Assembly: GCA_037953745.1 (NCBI GenBank)
Contig: JBAKBP010003204.1
Location: 62,001 to 126,000, forward strand
Direction of reading: 5' to 3'
Source: Lithodes maja
Lineage: Eukaryota; Arthropoda; Malacostraca; Decapoda; Lithodidae
DNA length: 64,000 nucleotides
The position numbers and the translations under genes are program-made. Positions 10,873-21,584 of the stretch are shown here, in pieces. Position 1 is the first letter of the stretch, and each line of letters opens with the position of its first letter. The notes below the pieces were generated by a model. The model saw nothing but the letters and a program-made list of their open reading frames with translations. It had not been told where the DNA came from and did no database searches.

Positions 10873-11331
10873 AAGGAAGTCAAGCAAACACAGATCTAGC
10901 GCCCATTCGAGGTAGCTTACCCTCTAATTCACTGCTGTTCAAAGTGTCCAACAGTGGTTCAGAGTAGGTTAGGGATATTTGGAAAGGGAAGTACCGCCCT
11001 AGGACTACTGTCTCGGGCAGGGTTAGGATATGTTAGTAGGGGCAAATTTGGATTAATAACATAACACATCTATAAGTTATCCTTCTTGTATCTTAGAAAA
11101 AATTAGTAACATCTTAGTTATTTATATATATACATGTAGTGATCCTCGATGTATCTGAAAATACAGTCATTCATTTACAAATGCAGTCAGTTGCGGTTTT
11201 AAAGCGAGGCGTTTGTCAATGCGATGTTTAAAGGAATTAACGGTGCTGCAGTCTATTACATCTCGAGTAAGCCTATTCCACAAGTTCACAACTCGAACTC
11301 GATTGAAGACACAATTATTAGATTCATGAGT

Positions 11332-11338
<7 letters not shown>
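10871..11338 (-). pseudogene. Truncated copy of LINE-1a (3' end only)
   Basis: On the minus strand the last roughly 55 codons (about 11338-11167) read THESNNCVFNRVRVVNLWN and end LTAFVNE, matching the C-terminus of the LINE at 6555-9082. The LINE 3' UTR then follows (11166-10871). One extra codon pair relative to the longer copy is the only obvious coding change. A (GA)n tract flanks each side (10809-10870 and 11338-11384). Confidence 0.8.
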
Positions 11339-11380
<42 letters not shown>

Positions 11381-11479
11381 GAGACCAATCCCTCACTCGG
11401 CCCCATCCCTGCCAAAACCTCACTATAAAACTTCTATGAATACTCAATCCAAGTCGCTTAGGCCTGCACCCGCCAGATT

Positions 11480-12365
11480 TGGGCAGAGAAAGGCAGAGAG
11501 TTAGGGTGAGGCAGGCAAAGTTAGGCAGACGGGGAGAGGAAAGAGTAGGGTAATGGATATAAGGCAGATATAGACAGGAGAAGGCAGACAAGGAGAGAGA
11601 GACGGTGAGGTAGAGTATGACAGCCAGGGAGAGACAGAGTAGCCTAAAGCAGACATGGAGAGAGACGGTGAGGCAGAGTAAGGCTGAAAGGGAGAGACAG
11701 AGTAAGGCAGACATGGAGAGAGATGGTGAGACATAGTAAGGCAGACATGGAGAGAGACAGTGAGACAGAGTAAGGCAGACATGGAGAGAGACAGTGAGAC
11801 AGAGTAAGGCAGACATGGAGAGAGACGGTGAGACAGAGTAAGGCAGACATGGAGAGACGGTGAGGCAGAGTAAGGCAGACATGGAGAGACACAGTGAGAC
11901 AGAGTAAGGCAGACATGGAGAGAGACGGTGAGACAGAGTAAGGCAGACATGGAGAGACGGTGAGGCAGAGTAAGGCAGACATGGAGAGACACAGTGAGAC
12001 AGAGTAAGGCAGACATGGAGAGAGACGGTGAGACATAGTAAGGCAGACATGGAGAGAGACGGTGAGACAGAGTAAGGCAGACATGGAGAGAGACAGTGAG
12101 ACATAGTAAGGCAAGACATGGAGAGAGACAGTGAGGCAGACATGGAGAGATGGTGAGACAGAGTAAGGCAGACATGGAGAGAGACAGTGAGACAGAGTAA
12201 GGCAGACATGGAGAGAGACGGTGAGGCAGAGTAAGGCTGACATGGAGAGAGACAGTGAGACAGAGTAAGGCAGACATGGAGAGAGACGGTGAGACAGAGT
12301 AAGGCAGACATGGAGAGACAGTGAGACAGAGTAAGGCAGACATGGAGAGACACAGTGAGACAGAG
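11480..12365. repeat. 34-bp minisatellite, left part
   Basis: A unit of about 34 bp built on AAGGCAGACATGGAGAGAGA plus CGGTGAGACAGAGT, repeated more than 20 times with small variants. It continues beyond the Harbinger insertion at 18379. Several frames stay open and give Leu/Ser/Cys-rich or Lys/Arg-rich conceptual proteins; these are artefacts of the repeat. Confidence 0.9.
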
Positions 12366-12368
12366 TAA
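12366..12368. other. Target-site duplication TAA, left
   Basis: The minisatellite unit contains GAGTAAGGCAG. The element begins right after this TAA and the array resumes with TAAGGCAG at 18376. The 3-bp TAA duplication is the signature of PIF/Harbinger integration. Confidence 0.85.
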
Positions 12369-12389
12369 AGGTAGGTTCACACATAGGCG

Positions 12390-12785
12390 AGTCGGAGCAC
12401 GAGGCCAACGCGAGTCACACTCGCCGCATATCGCCGTTGATGGAGCCCGAACCCAACGCGAGTAGCAGCTGATGCGAGTAAACACGCATATAACACGAAT
12501 ATAACACGAGTTTACACGAGTTTACATGAGTTTACACGAGTTCACAGGAGTTTACGCGAGTGTCGGCGAGTGTAACACGACCCCAACACGCACCGCCAAA
12601 GTTTGAAAAATAACGGTCAAATTCCAGGGTACGAATAGTGCGAGTCTACAGGAGTCTACACGAGTGTCACAGGAGTTTACACGAGTTTACATGAGTTTAC
12701 ACGAGATGACCGCGAGTCTACAGGAAGTTAACAGGAGTGTATGGGAGTCTAACATGAGTGTGTGCGAGTGTTGGCGAGTGTCAGG
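12390..12785 (+). repeat. Subterminal GAGT-motif array, left end of Harbinger
   Basis: About two dozen GAGT motifs, mostly (C/T/G)GAGT(T/C/G)TA. Part is strictly spaced: from about 12505 units of exactly 10 bp (CACGAGTTTA) follow one another. The array ends just before the TATA box at 12791. Known Harbinger transposition involves the Myb-like partner binding subterminal sites; that these motifs are such sites is inference. Confidence 0.75.
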
Positions 12786-12790
12786 ATACG

Positions 12791-12799
12791 TATATAAAG
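12791..12799 (+). promoter_or_regulatory. TATA box of the Harbinger transposase
   Basis: TATATAAAG lies 115 nt upstream of the transposase ATG, giving an expected start of transcription near 12820 and an 85-90 nt leader. No competing TATA is closer. The minus-strand partner gene has the same arrangement. Confidence 0.6.
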
Positions 12800-12905
12800 A
12801 GGCCCCCACTGGCACCATTTTTCACACCACGCAACACCACCACGGACAGAAGTTACTCTGCAGGATACAGCCCAACCCACCCACACACCCACCCACCCAC
12901 ACACC

Positions 12906-14477
12906 ATGTCCATCAGGAGACGGAGAGCGGCAGCTGTGCTCATACTGCAGATGCAGATGCATCTCATAGACCTAGAGGAGCTGGAGGAGAAGGAGGCTGA
13001 AGAAAGACGTCAAGGGGAAAGGCCACGAAGGAGAGTTTGGGCTAGGAGCTGGCTACTGAGACGGCCACAGTTCGGTGTTTACGAACAACTTATGGAGGAG
13101 CTTGAGAGAGAGGACCCCAAAGGATTCCGGAACTTCCTACGTGTGGACGTCCACATGTTTAGGAAGTTGGTGGCACGTGTCGGGCCTAGGGTAGAGAAGC
13201 AGGACACCTTCTGGAGGGAGGCTTTGTCACCTGGGCTGAGGATTGCAATCACACTCCGCTACCTGGCCACTGGTGACTCATATCCTAGCCTACAGTACGC
13301 GTTCCGTGTGGCCCGGAACACCATCTCCCTCATTGTGCCTGCAACATGCGAAGCCATCATTGCAGAATACCAGGAGGTTATACGTTGCCCCAGGACACCG
13401 GCGGAGTGGAAGGATGTTGCCAGTGAGTTTGCCAAGCGCTGGGATTTCCCACATACCGTTGGTGCCATCGATGGAAAGCACTGCGCCATCAAATGCCCTC
13501 CAAATGCCGGTACAGAATTCTACAACTACAAAGGCTTCCACTCCATCGTGCTCATGGCTATTGTAGACGCCGACTACAAGTTCCTCTACTGTGACGTGGG
13601 TAATCACGGTAGCTGCTCAGATGGTGGGGTCTTTATAAGAACCAATATCAGAGCAGCATTGGATGGGTGCACCCTGGGACTCCCTGCTGCCGAACCCCTG
13701 CCCAACGATGACACACCTGTTCCCTACTTCCTGGTGGGTGATGACGCCTTCCCCATGCGAAGGTGGTTGATGAAGCCACACTCTACCCGGCGACTGACTG
13801 TACCTGAACGGATCTTCAACTACAGACTGTCCCGGGCTCGCAGAGTTGTTGAGAACGCCTTTGGCATCATGGCATCCAGGTATGTGTATGATTATGTGAC
13901 ATGTTTGACCATAAATACAGGTATCGGTGATGGCACCCTACTAATGTGAAGTATACTAGTCAGGTATTAACTATACATGCTCGTAACCATTCTCCCTATA
14001 ATTAATATGGATTAATACATCTCCCCCACATCCACAGAGTATGAGTCGTCCACGTCTGCAAGTCGAGTTTTAACTATACATGATCCTAACCATTATTTCC
14101 CTATTTAATATGAATTATACTATTCAGTGTTTAAATATACATGCTCTTTCTCTCCCTAATTCAGGTTCAGGTGCCTCCTCCACAGCATTGCCCTCCACCC
14201 GTCCCGTGTTGAGTCTGTGGTGATGGCGTGCTGCTGCATGCATAACCTTATGTGGATGAGGTACCCTAATCACCACGCCAACCTAGCAGACGAGGAGGAC
14301 CCTGAGACGCATGCTATCATCCCTGGGCGTTGGAGGGAGGAGCGGGACAGGCTGAATCCCCTCCAGAGACTATCCGGGAATGTCGTGACAGCCCAGGCCA
14401 AGAGGCAACGCCAGCACCTCACCGACTACTGCTCATCACCCAGGGGCAGTGTCCCCTGGCAGAACGACCTGATATAA
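12906..14477 (+). CDS. PIF/Harbinger DDE transposase, two exons
   Basis: Exons 12906-13879 and 14165-14477 join to 428 codons plus stop. The donor is CCAG|GTATGT, and a pyrimidine-rich acceptor ends TTCAG. The junction completes an Arg codon and restores the family block ENAFGIMASRF followed by RCLLHSIALHP. The N-terminus (1-50) is Arg/Glu rich and about 105-150 looks like the helix-turn-helix LRYLATGDSYPSLQYAF. The DDE_Tnp_4-type core has Asp189 in GAIDGKH, Asp279/280 in VGDDAFP and Glu316 in VENAFG. A C-terminal ACCCMHNLM matches the conserved AC..LHN block. Start choice: CACCATG just after the leader. It cuts and pastes the element using a partner DNA-binding protein. The intron has stops, so unspliced RNA would give a 347-residue protein ending inside it. 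Confidence 0.88.
13880..14164 (+). other. Intron of the Harbinger transposase
   Basis: 285 bp, GTATGT...CTAATTCAG. It contains in-frame stops and AT-rich sequence with two partial copies of a TTAACTATACATG-like phrase. It was placed because splicing joins ASR and FRCLLH in frame as in related transposases. Confidence 0.75.
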
Positions 14478-15268
14478 AGGTATATATCCATATGTTGCCA
14501 TTGCTTTCATTAATATTTTTGTAGTTTAGATATTTATATTCTGTTGTTAATCATGTTTTAAATCAATTCAACCTCATTTATATATATTCTCTATTTGTTA
14601 TTCGATTTTTATAAAGTCTCATATATTATGGTGTTCACCTTTTCCTATGTCGTTTCATAATGTTTAATATAGTATATTTAATTTATATCTTTTATTTATT
14701 TATATTTCATGTTGGATATAAATCTGTACATTATTATTTGTCATCATATATCCTTTGCATAATATTCCACATAAATATTTATATTAATAACAATATTATT
14801 CCAGAAACCTATTTCATTCATATTATATGGTATTTGTTCTCTCTTCATTATTGATGTTAATATCAATATTATTCATAACACAACTTGAATTCATATTAAC
14901 TTATATTTTTTCTCTGTTGACAAGTCATTTCCATGTTTATAAAAGGAACCTTTGTTGAGAATTTTAACAGATAAACTCTAATAATATATTTAGGATCCAA
15001 AACAACAGCTGGAGGCACATAGTTTATTTTCCTCAGAAACATAGATATATAGCATGTTAATATATAGCCGAAAGTAATATAGTATGTAAATATATAGCAG
15101 AAAGTATAGAAATAATAAGAGATGTTCATTTTATGTGTAGACATAGTATTACATATATTCGTCATTCCAATCACTGGGGGGTTTATGACTTTATTATTAT
15201 ACACAAAGGTTTCACACATTTTCGTCATCCCCAGGCCTGGGGGTGTTGACTTGGGTGTTCAACCTTGT
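14478..15268. other. Spacer between convergent Harbinger genes
   Basis: AT-rich, with no sustained coding pattern on either strand. It must hold both 3' ends; I cannot place polyadenylation sites with confidence. Confidence 0.5.
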
Positions 15269-17568
15269 TTATAGGAAGTTCCCTGGTGTTGGTGGCCTAC
15301 TAGTAGCTGGGCTTGAGGGAACCGGTGTTGCAATGTTGGCGCCATGTGTAGGGGTAAGCGACCCCGCCCACCATTCATGTGCATGTGCAGGAGACCTGAA
15401 TGGCGTACCCGCCATCAGCTCTGAGAATGTGGGGCTTGTGAAGGCTGCTGGCATGTGTGACGGTCCTGGCTGGGGTTGCATCTGTGGTGGTGTGGTGTGC
15501 AACTGCGGGGGCCCTGGTGGTGTGGTGTGCAACTGCGGGGGGTTTGCTGGTATCGCCATCTGGGGTGACGTGGAGAGGGTGACCTCATCCCTGGCCTGAA
15601 GGACTTGCTGGATTATCCTCCGTGACAATACCTCCCATACAGCGTCAGGGAGCCTCTCGAGCTGCTGCTCCAAGTACCCCACGAACTGTCCATACTTGGT
15701 CTCCTTCCCAGCCAGGGATGTCACCAGGCGTGACATGTCCTCCCGCATCGCCTCCCGCATCGCACTCAGATGTAGAAACAAGAGTATGTATGTTAAACAC
15801 CTTTTGTACTTATAAAATAATACATACATGTCATGGTAAGTTATGATAATAACCTTTTTATGTTTTTCTCCCCCGGATGCATATGTCTTCCTCTACAGGA
15901 ATTGTTTGCGGTTTGCAGCGTACACGAACATAGGATTTATATAATACTCTCGTAATGACTAATATACTCTCGTAATGACGTATGTTAAATGTTTTCATAT
16001 TTACCTCCACAGGTGAGACTGCCTCTACAGACTTCCGCCGCTTGTTCTGGCTGCTGGACCTGGCAGTGGGAGTTGTGTTGGTTGGAGGGGGCATGGCAGT
16101 GTCCTCTCCATCACTCTCCTCATCGCCAATCACCTCCACATTCCCATCCGGCGAGACGTCCACGGTCGGGTTTGGAAACTGAAACACAAAAAAATTAATA
16201 TATCCTATATAAATAAGGCCTTTAACCTATTTTAGTATACTTAAATATATGTACCTTGACAATGTAAATAAAGATAAGAATATACATTTTATGTTTACAT
16301 GAAGCCTTCCATTATAAATGTATGAATTCAAGTATATGTGCACAAGATAAGCATGATATTAACAGCCATGAATTAATATATGTATAAAATCATATATATA
16401 TGCACAAGATAAGAATGTTATTAACAGACATTAATAGCCTAGGTATACATGGTTAAATAATATTTTCCAAATGTGATATCGAACAGTTCTTTAAGTATAT
16501 ATTGTTTTCACACATATTAGGTATCTTTATATTAGTTCTAACCTTAGCTGTGACCTTGGTCTTTACGCGGGAGATGTGCCCTTTGAGGAAGGCAAACTTC
16601 TGCATGATCCAGGCATCCCTCTCTGATAGTGGCTTGCCCTCGAATGTCCCAGGTGTTCCCGATCCACTCTTGATATCGCTCAGCTTTGAGTACCTGGACC
16701 GCATGTTCCGGACCCAATGGGCCAGATTACCGCCTGTGTAAAGAGTAATATTTATTAAGCAAGGCCCCTTTATATATATGATTATATCGCGTATTTAACA
16801 GGCCAAACATGGGTTGATAATATATTATTAGTTAATGCTGTTAAATACAAACGTAGAGTGATGTAGATGTTACTGGCAACACACATACATATATGGCAAT
16901 TTAGCAAACTTTAACATAATAGTATTGATGTATTTCACGTATAAAACACATGGAATCAAACCAAGAACACAACAGCAAGGTATTCAATCACTTATTACAA
17001 TTAATATATCATGGTGCATGTTTGGTTGTGGGTACTTACCTGTGACATTAACACCCAGGGTAGCAGCCTTCTCGTCGTAGGCGCGGACTTTCCTGCGCGT
17101 ATCTTTGTAGGCCTTGCTATGCTTCATATATAACATGGGGGTGTCCTTCACCCACTCGGCCAGCATGTCCTCAGTCTCGTCGCTCAAGATCACCCTTGTC
17201 AACTTATTTTTCTTAATGGCGCCATAACGAACAGGGCCCGCGCTGCCAGGGGGATCAGGGGTATCATCATCACTGTCACTGAGGCTACCTTGGGTGTCCT
17301 GACTGGTCTGAGTATCCTGGCTGGGCCGAGTATCCTGGCTGTCGTCATCTTCAATATCTCCATCAAACACGTCCATGTCCTCATGTCCACTGGGCTGGCT
17401 GTCCGGCACAATTTCATAAGAGTCGTCCAACTCTTGCGACGCAACAGGCCTCCTGGCAGGGGGTGCGATGCGGGGTTGTTCGGGAGGTGTAGCCTTGCCT
17501 TTCTTCACAACACCATCACCACCCTTCCGAGACTTGGTGGCCGCCACCTTCTCCTTGGGCAAAGACAT
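15269..17568 (-). CDS. MADF-domain partner protein of Harbinger, multi-exon
   Basis: Predicted minus-strand exons are 17568-17040, 16733-16543, 16178-16005 and about 15751-15269 (roughly 458 residues). Start CACCATGTC at 17568. Residues 1-120 are basic then Ser/Asp/Gln rich (repeated QDT). About 129-215 is a MADF domain (a Myb/SANT-like DNA-binding fold): DMLAEWVKDTPMLYMKHSKA, then GGNLAHWVRNMRSRYSK after the first intron. Exon 3 is acidic with a KRRK patch. Exon 4 has a BESS-like helix (QLERLPDAVWEVLSRRIIQQ) and a Pro-rich tail. Donors GGTAAGT, AAGGTTAGA and GAGGTAAAT and acceptors TACACAG and TTTCAG keep frame. The exon 3/4 acceptor is unsure: the best-looking site (TCTGAG, exon from 15764) breaks frame, while a weaker in-frame one is at 15752. 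Harbinger partners escort the transposase to DNA. Confidence 0.75.
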
Positions 17569-17686
17569 GGTGCAGGGCAGGCAGGTAGGGCAGGCAGGTA
17601 GGGCAGCGTGGGTCAATGTGCGGCACGGGTCAATGGGTCCTTGCTGGGGTCACGGTGGAGAGTGGAGGAGGCACCGCGGGCGGTCC

Positions 17687-17695
17687 CTTTTTATA
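17687..17695 (-). promoter_or_regulatory. TATA box of the MADF gene
   Basis: The minus strand reads TATAAAAAG, 119 nt upstream of the chosen ATG at 17568, mirroring the transposase promoter. The placement supports 17568 rather than the upstream in-frame ATG at 17616 as the start. Confidence 0.55.
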
Positions 17696-17744
17696 GGGGG
17701 TGTTTGACGCGGTGGTGCCACCTACTGGCGCGGTGTTGCCAGCA

Positions 17745-18360
17745 GTCGCACACCACTCACGTAGACTCACGTTGGTTTCACCGTTACTCGCATAGACTCG
17801 CGTTAATATCGCGTAAACTCGTGTTTGTTTCGCATAGACTCGCCACACATATTGTGAAATCCAGACCACCACGTGGGTACTCTCGTTTACGCGTGTTACA
17901 CTCGCGTTACCCCGTGTTAACTCGCGTTAGGGTCGTGTTGACTCCTGTTTGACTCCTGTTAAACTCGCCTTTGGCAATATTGGTTGTTTGCATATAGTGT
18001 TGACTCCTGTTGTACTCGTGTAGACTCACGTAAACCCGCGTGGACTCGTGTAGACTCGTGTAGACTCGCGATCATTAAATTTCTAAATAGTACAACGCGA
18101 GTGTCACGCGAGTCTACATGAGTGTCACACGAGTCTACAGGAGTCTACGCGAGTCTATGCTAGTTGGCGTCCTACTCCCACTTGACTCTCCAAATTTCAT
18201 GTCTGCATGAAATTTTTGGCCGCGTTCGCGAGTGTACGCGGTGCAGCGCGAGTCCACGCGAGTCTGTGCGAGTGTCGGCGAGTGTCGCCGAATTTGGGAT
18301 AATCATTGGCGAGTGCAAAAATGTCATCACTCGCGTTGGAGTTGCGCTCCGACTCGCCAA
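17745..18360 (-). repeat. Subterminal GAGT-motif array, right end of Harbinger
   Basis: Dense ACTC/GAGT motifs. From 17745 to about 18075 they point inward as ACTC (e.g. GTGTAGACTC repeated at exact 10-bp steps near 18045-18070). From about 18100 to 18175 they flip to GAGTCTACA orientation. The flip point lies around GCGATCATTAAATTTC. The array is the mirror of the left-end array and lies outside the MADF TATA box. Confidence 0.75.
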
Positions 18361-18375
18361 TGTGTGAACCTTGCT

Positions 18376-18378
18376 TAA
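18376..18378. other. Target-site duplication TAA, right
   Basis: The second copy of the TAA duplication. The minisatellite resumes immediately as TAAGGCAGACATGGAG. Confidence 0.85.
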
Positions 18379-19108
18379 GGCAGACATGGAGAGAGACGGT
18401 GAGGCAGACATGGAGAGAGACGGTGAGACAGTAAGGCAGACATGGAGAGAGACAGTGAGGCAGACATGGAGAGGTAGAGTAAGGTAGACAGGGAGAGGCA
18501 GAGTAAGGTAGACAGGGAGAGCCAGAGTAAGACAGACAGGGTGAGACAGAGTAAGACAGACAGGGTGAGACATAGTAAGGCAGACAGGGAGAGGCAGAGT
18601 AAGACAGACAGGGAGAGGCAGAGTAAGACAGACAGGGAGAGGCAGAGTAAGACAGACAGGGAGAGGCAGAGTAAGGCAGACAAGGTGAGGCAGAGTAAGG
18701 TAGACAGGGAGAGGCAGAGTAAGACAGACAGGGTGAGACAGAGTAAGACAGACAGGGAGAGGCAGAGTAAGACAGACGGAGAGGCAGAGTAAGGTAGACA
18801 GGGAGAGGCAGAGTAAGGTAGACAGAGAGAGGCAGAGTAAGGTAGACAGGGAGAGGCAGAGTAAGGCAGACAGGGAGAGGCAGAGTAAGGTAGACAGGGA
18901 GAGGCAGAGTAAGACAGACAGGGAGAGGCAGAGTAAGGTAGACAGGGAGAGGCAGAGTAAGGCAGAAAGGGAGAGGCAGAGTAAGGTAGACAGGGAGAGG
19001 CAGAGTAAGGCAGACAGGGAGAGGCAGAGTAAGGTAGACATGGAGAGGCAGAGTAAGGCAGACAGGGAGAGGCAGAGTAAGGCAGACAGTGAGAGTCAGA
19101 GTAATAAT
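18379..19108. repeat. Minisatellite, middle part (mostly 24-bp units)
   Basis: Continues the array cut by the Harbinger element. The first units resemble the 34-bp form; later ones are 24 bp (AAGGTAGACAGGGAGAGGCA plus GAGT), equivalent to loss of 10 bp. It extends to the 3' end of the inserted LINE. Confidence 0.9.
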
Positions 19109-20485
19109 AAAATAAAAATAATATTTTTTTTATTTCCACTTAAAAGTGGTTATTCTGCTCATAATTACAATTACAAAGTGTACACTAAGTATTAACTTAG
19201 GTATAAACTTAGGTATAAGGTATAAACTTAGATTGTACATACACATTCAGATGCATATATACACGCAATACATACATATACAGTATATACCAACATGCCC
19301 ATACATACACCCATATTTATACATACATATACCGTACATACACACACATATATATATACTTATATACGTACATACACACATATACATCCACACACATATA
19401 CGTATATACACATACACACACATACCCACATATATATATATACACATACACACTTATACATACATGCTCACATGGATATAACTGTATATATACACAAACA
19501 CATACATCTACATACACACAGATACGCACATACGCATTACATACAGTACATACCCATACAACATATCTACATATATATGCATACAATCCTGTAGATATTA
19601 ATAGAAGCATATATACATACTTGAATACATTCATAAATATATACTGCAAAATAAGGACATATTGAATACTGTATATACATTGCATAAATATGTGCGTGGA
19701 CTTACATACTTTTTACACACACATTCATATTTGTTTGACTGTATATAGTTTATATGTATCTATATTGAAATACCCACATATATACAGTCATAATAATATG
19801 AATAAGAATATATAGGACATCATATTACCATAGAGAACAATGAGGCCCGATATTTAGATTATGTATTATTTAATAAGTTCTTTTTCAACTTTGATTTAAA
19901 TGCATGTACGGTATTTGCCTCTTTGATATCCGATGGTAGTTGATTCCATAACTTAGGACCTGTTACAGACATAGCTCTGGCTCCCGAGTCAGTCTTGGTT
20001 CTGGGGACATAAAGATTGTGTCGTTGTCTTGTATTACTATCGGTAATATTGTTAACAGTTGAGAGAGGTAGGAAGTGATCTGGGTAGTGGTGGGTGACTT
20101 TTTTTTAAATAGTTACTACTGAATTAAAAGTAATTTGTTTCTTTATGCTTAGCCATTGTAATTCTTTGAAAATGGGTGTAACGTGATCATACTTCCTAGC
20201 TTTACCATCTGCGACTCTTGCCGCGAAGTTTTGCAACCTTTGAACCTTCGTGATTAGTGATGCATTAGTCGTCCCCCAAATCATATTACAGTAATTCAGA
20301 ATGCTTAATACTAGTGATTGTACAACTGCGATTCGAGTTGATTTATCAAAATAATGTTTTGTTCTATTTATGTATAATATGGCCCCCATTACTTTTTTGT
20401 TGTTTGGCTTATATGTTTGTCGAAGGTCATATACTGATCCAAATGAACACCAAGGTTTTTTACGTGGATGGATGGATGGATGGAT
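19109..20485 (-). mobile_element. Truncated LINE inserted in the minisatellite
   Basis: A minus-strand retroelement: RT C-terminal coding region (20475-19850), then a long 3' region with (CA)n, (TA)n and CATACA-type tracts down to a TTATT-rich end near 19109. Minisatellite flanks both sides, so the array was the target. A GGAT tetramer run (about 20466-20487) marks the 5' truncation point. Confidence 0.6.
19850..20475 (-). pseudogene. LINE reverse transcriptase C-terminal region, broken
   Basis: The minus strand encodes KNLGVHLDQYMTFDKHIS, then after a frameshift KVMGAILYINRTKHYF, SLVLSILNYCNMIWG, ITKVQRLQNFAARVADG, and finally GPKLWNQLPSDIKEANTV with FKSKLKKELI. These are the thumb and C-terminal motifs of a non-LTR RT (the LDYCNxxWG and QxxQNxAAR type). 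The catalytic FADD is absent because the copy is 5'-truncated. A second break lies near 20105. Confidence 0.7.
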
Positions 20486-21075
20486 GGTAAGGCAGAGTAA
20501 GGCAGACAAGGAGAGGCAGAGTAAGGTAGACAGGGTGAGGCAGAGTAAGGCAGACAGGGAGAGGCAGAGTAAGGCAGATAGGGAGAAGCAGTGTAAGGAA
20601 GACCGGGTGAGACAGAGTAAGACAGACAGTGAGAGGAAGAGTAAGGCAGACAAGGAGAGGCAGAGTAAGGCAGACAGGGAGAGGAAGTGTGAGGAAGACC
20701 GGGTGAGGCAGAGTAAGACAGACAGTGAGAGGAAGAGTAAGGCAGACAAGGAGAGGCAGAGTAAGGCAGACAGGGTGAGGCAGAGTAAGGTAGACAGGGT
20801 GAGGAAGAGTAAGGCAGACAGGGTGAGGAAAAGTAAGGCAACACAGGGTGAGGCAGAGTAATGCAGACAGGGAGAGGAAGAATAAAGCAGACAGGGTGAG
20901 GCAGCGTAAGGCAGACAGGGTGAGGCAGAGTAAGGCAGACAGGGAGAGGCAGACAGAGAGAGGCAGAGTAAGGCAGACAGGGAGAGGCAGAGTAAGACAG
21001 ACAGAGAGGAAGAGTAAGGCAGACAGAGAGAGGCAGAGTAAGGAAGACAGGGAGAGAGACGGTTAGGCAGGGGAA
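20486..21075. repeat. Minisatellite, right part (24-bp units)
   Basis: The same 24-bp unit as 18379-19108 with variants (GAGGAAGAGT, GACCGGGTGAG). It is the third piece of one array split by two insertions and ends around 21075. Confidence 0.9.
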
Positions 21076-21184
21076 CAGAAAAAAGTATGGTGGTTGAGCA
21101 AAGACCAACTCACTATTACAGGCAGAACCCTTTCAAACCCAGCCTATCCCATCCATATGGTAGTCTAACTCAACTTTATCTGGT

Positions 21185-21475
21185 GAAGGGCGGGTCTTTT
21201 TGGCCAGCCCTGTTTCACTCCATTTTTAGTGAATAGAAGACGCTTCGCCCCATTCACGTGTCAATTTTATCTGGGCGAGCGATAACAATTCTGCAATTTA
21301 CGAGAGACCGACATTCGGCCGGGATATTGTTTGACTCAAAATAATGCACCGGTACATATTCAGCTTGAAGAGGGTCTGGGGCGGGTTTTTTTTTTTTTTT
21401 TTTTTTTTCCAAGTTTGAAGGAGGTCTGGGGAGACGTTTCTCTTAGTCTAGGAGGCAAACTAAAAATATATTGCT
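21185..21475 (+). mobile_element. Z-family MITE, degenerate
   Basis: Has GGGCGAGCGATAACAATTC, GACATTCGGCCGGGATATT and GGAGGCAAACTAAAAATA in family order. A poly(T) run (21386-21408) replaces the segment before the final third. The left end is eroded. Confidence 0.55.
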
Positions 21476-21584
21476 CAAAAATGGCTGGATCAATCAAAAC
21501 CCTCAATAATTTAACAGAATAACATGCAAATAAAAAAAAAAAACATCGCACCAGATAGTGTTAACGTTGAAGTTCTCCACGTTC

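Larger units (their letters stand above)
12369..18375. mobile_element. Apparently complete PIF/Harbinger DNA transposon
   Basis: 6007 bp with imperfect terminal inverted repeats: the left reads AGGTAGGTTCACACATAGGC, the right (inverted) AGCAAGGTTCACACATTGGC, and both continue GAGTCGGAGC. The flanking 3-bp TAA duplication can be read exactly because the target is a tandem repeat. It carries two convergent genes, a DDE transposase (plus, 12906-14477) and a MADF-domain protein (minus, 17568-15269), the two-gene set expected of this superfamily. No stop or frameshift interrupts either predicted transposase exon, so the copy may be recent. Subterminal arrays of GAGT motifs lie at both ends, outside each TATA box. 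Confidence 0.9.

Noticed and set aside
11331..12485. Long minus-strand open frames rich in Leu, Ser and Cys (also at 18172-19139 and 20105-21108)
   Set aside because: They are conceptual translations of the 34/24-bp minisatellite in several frames at once, with no domain and no start context. Only the short LINE pieces at their ends are meaningful.
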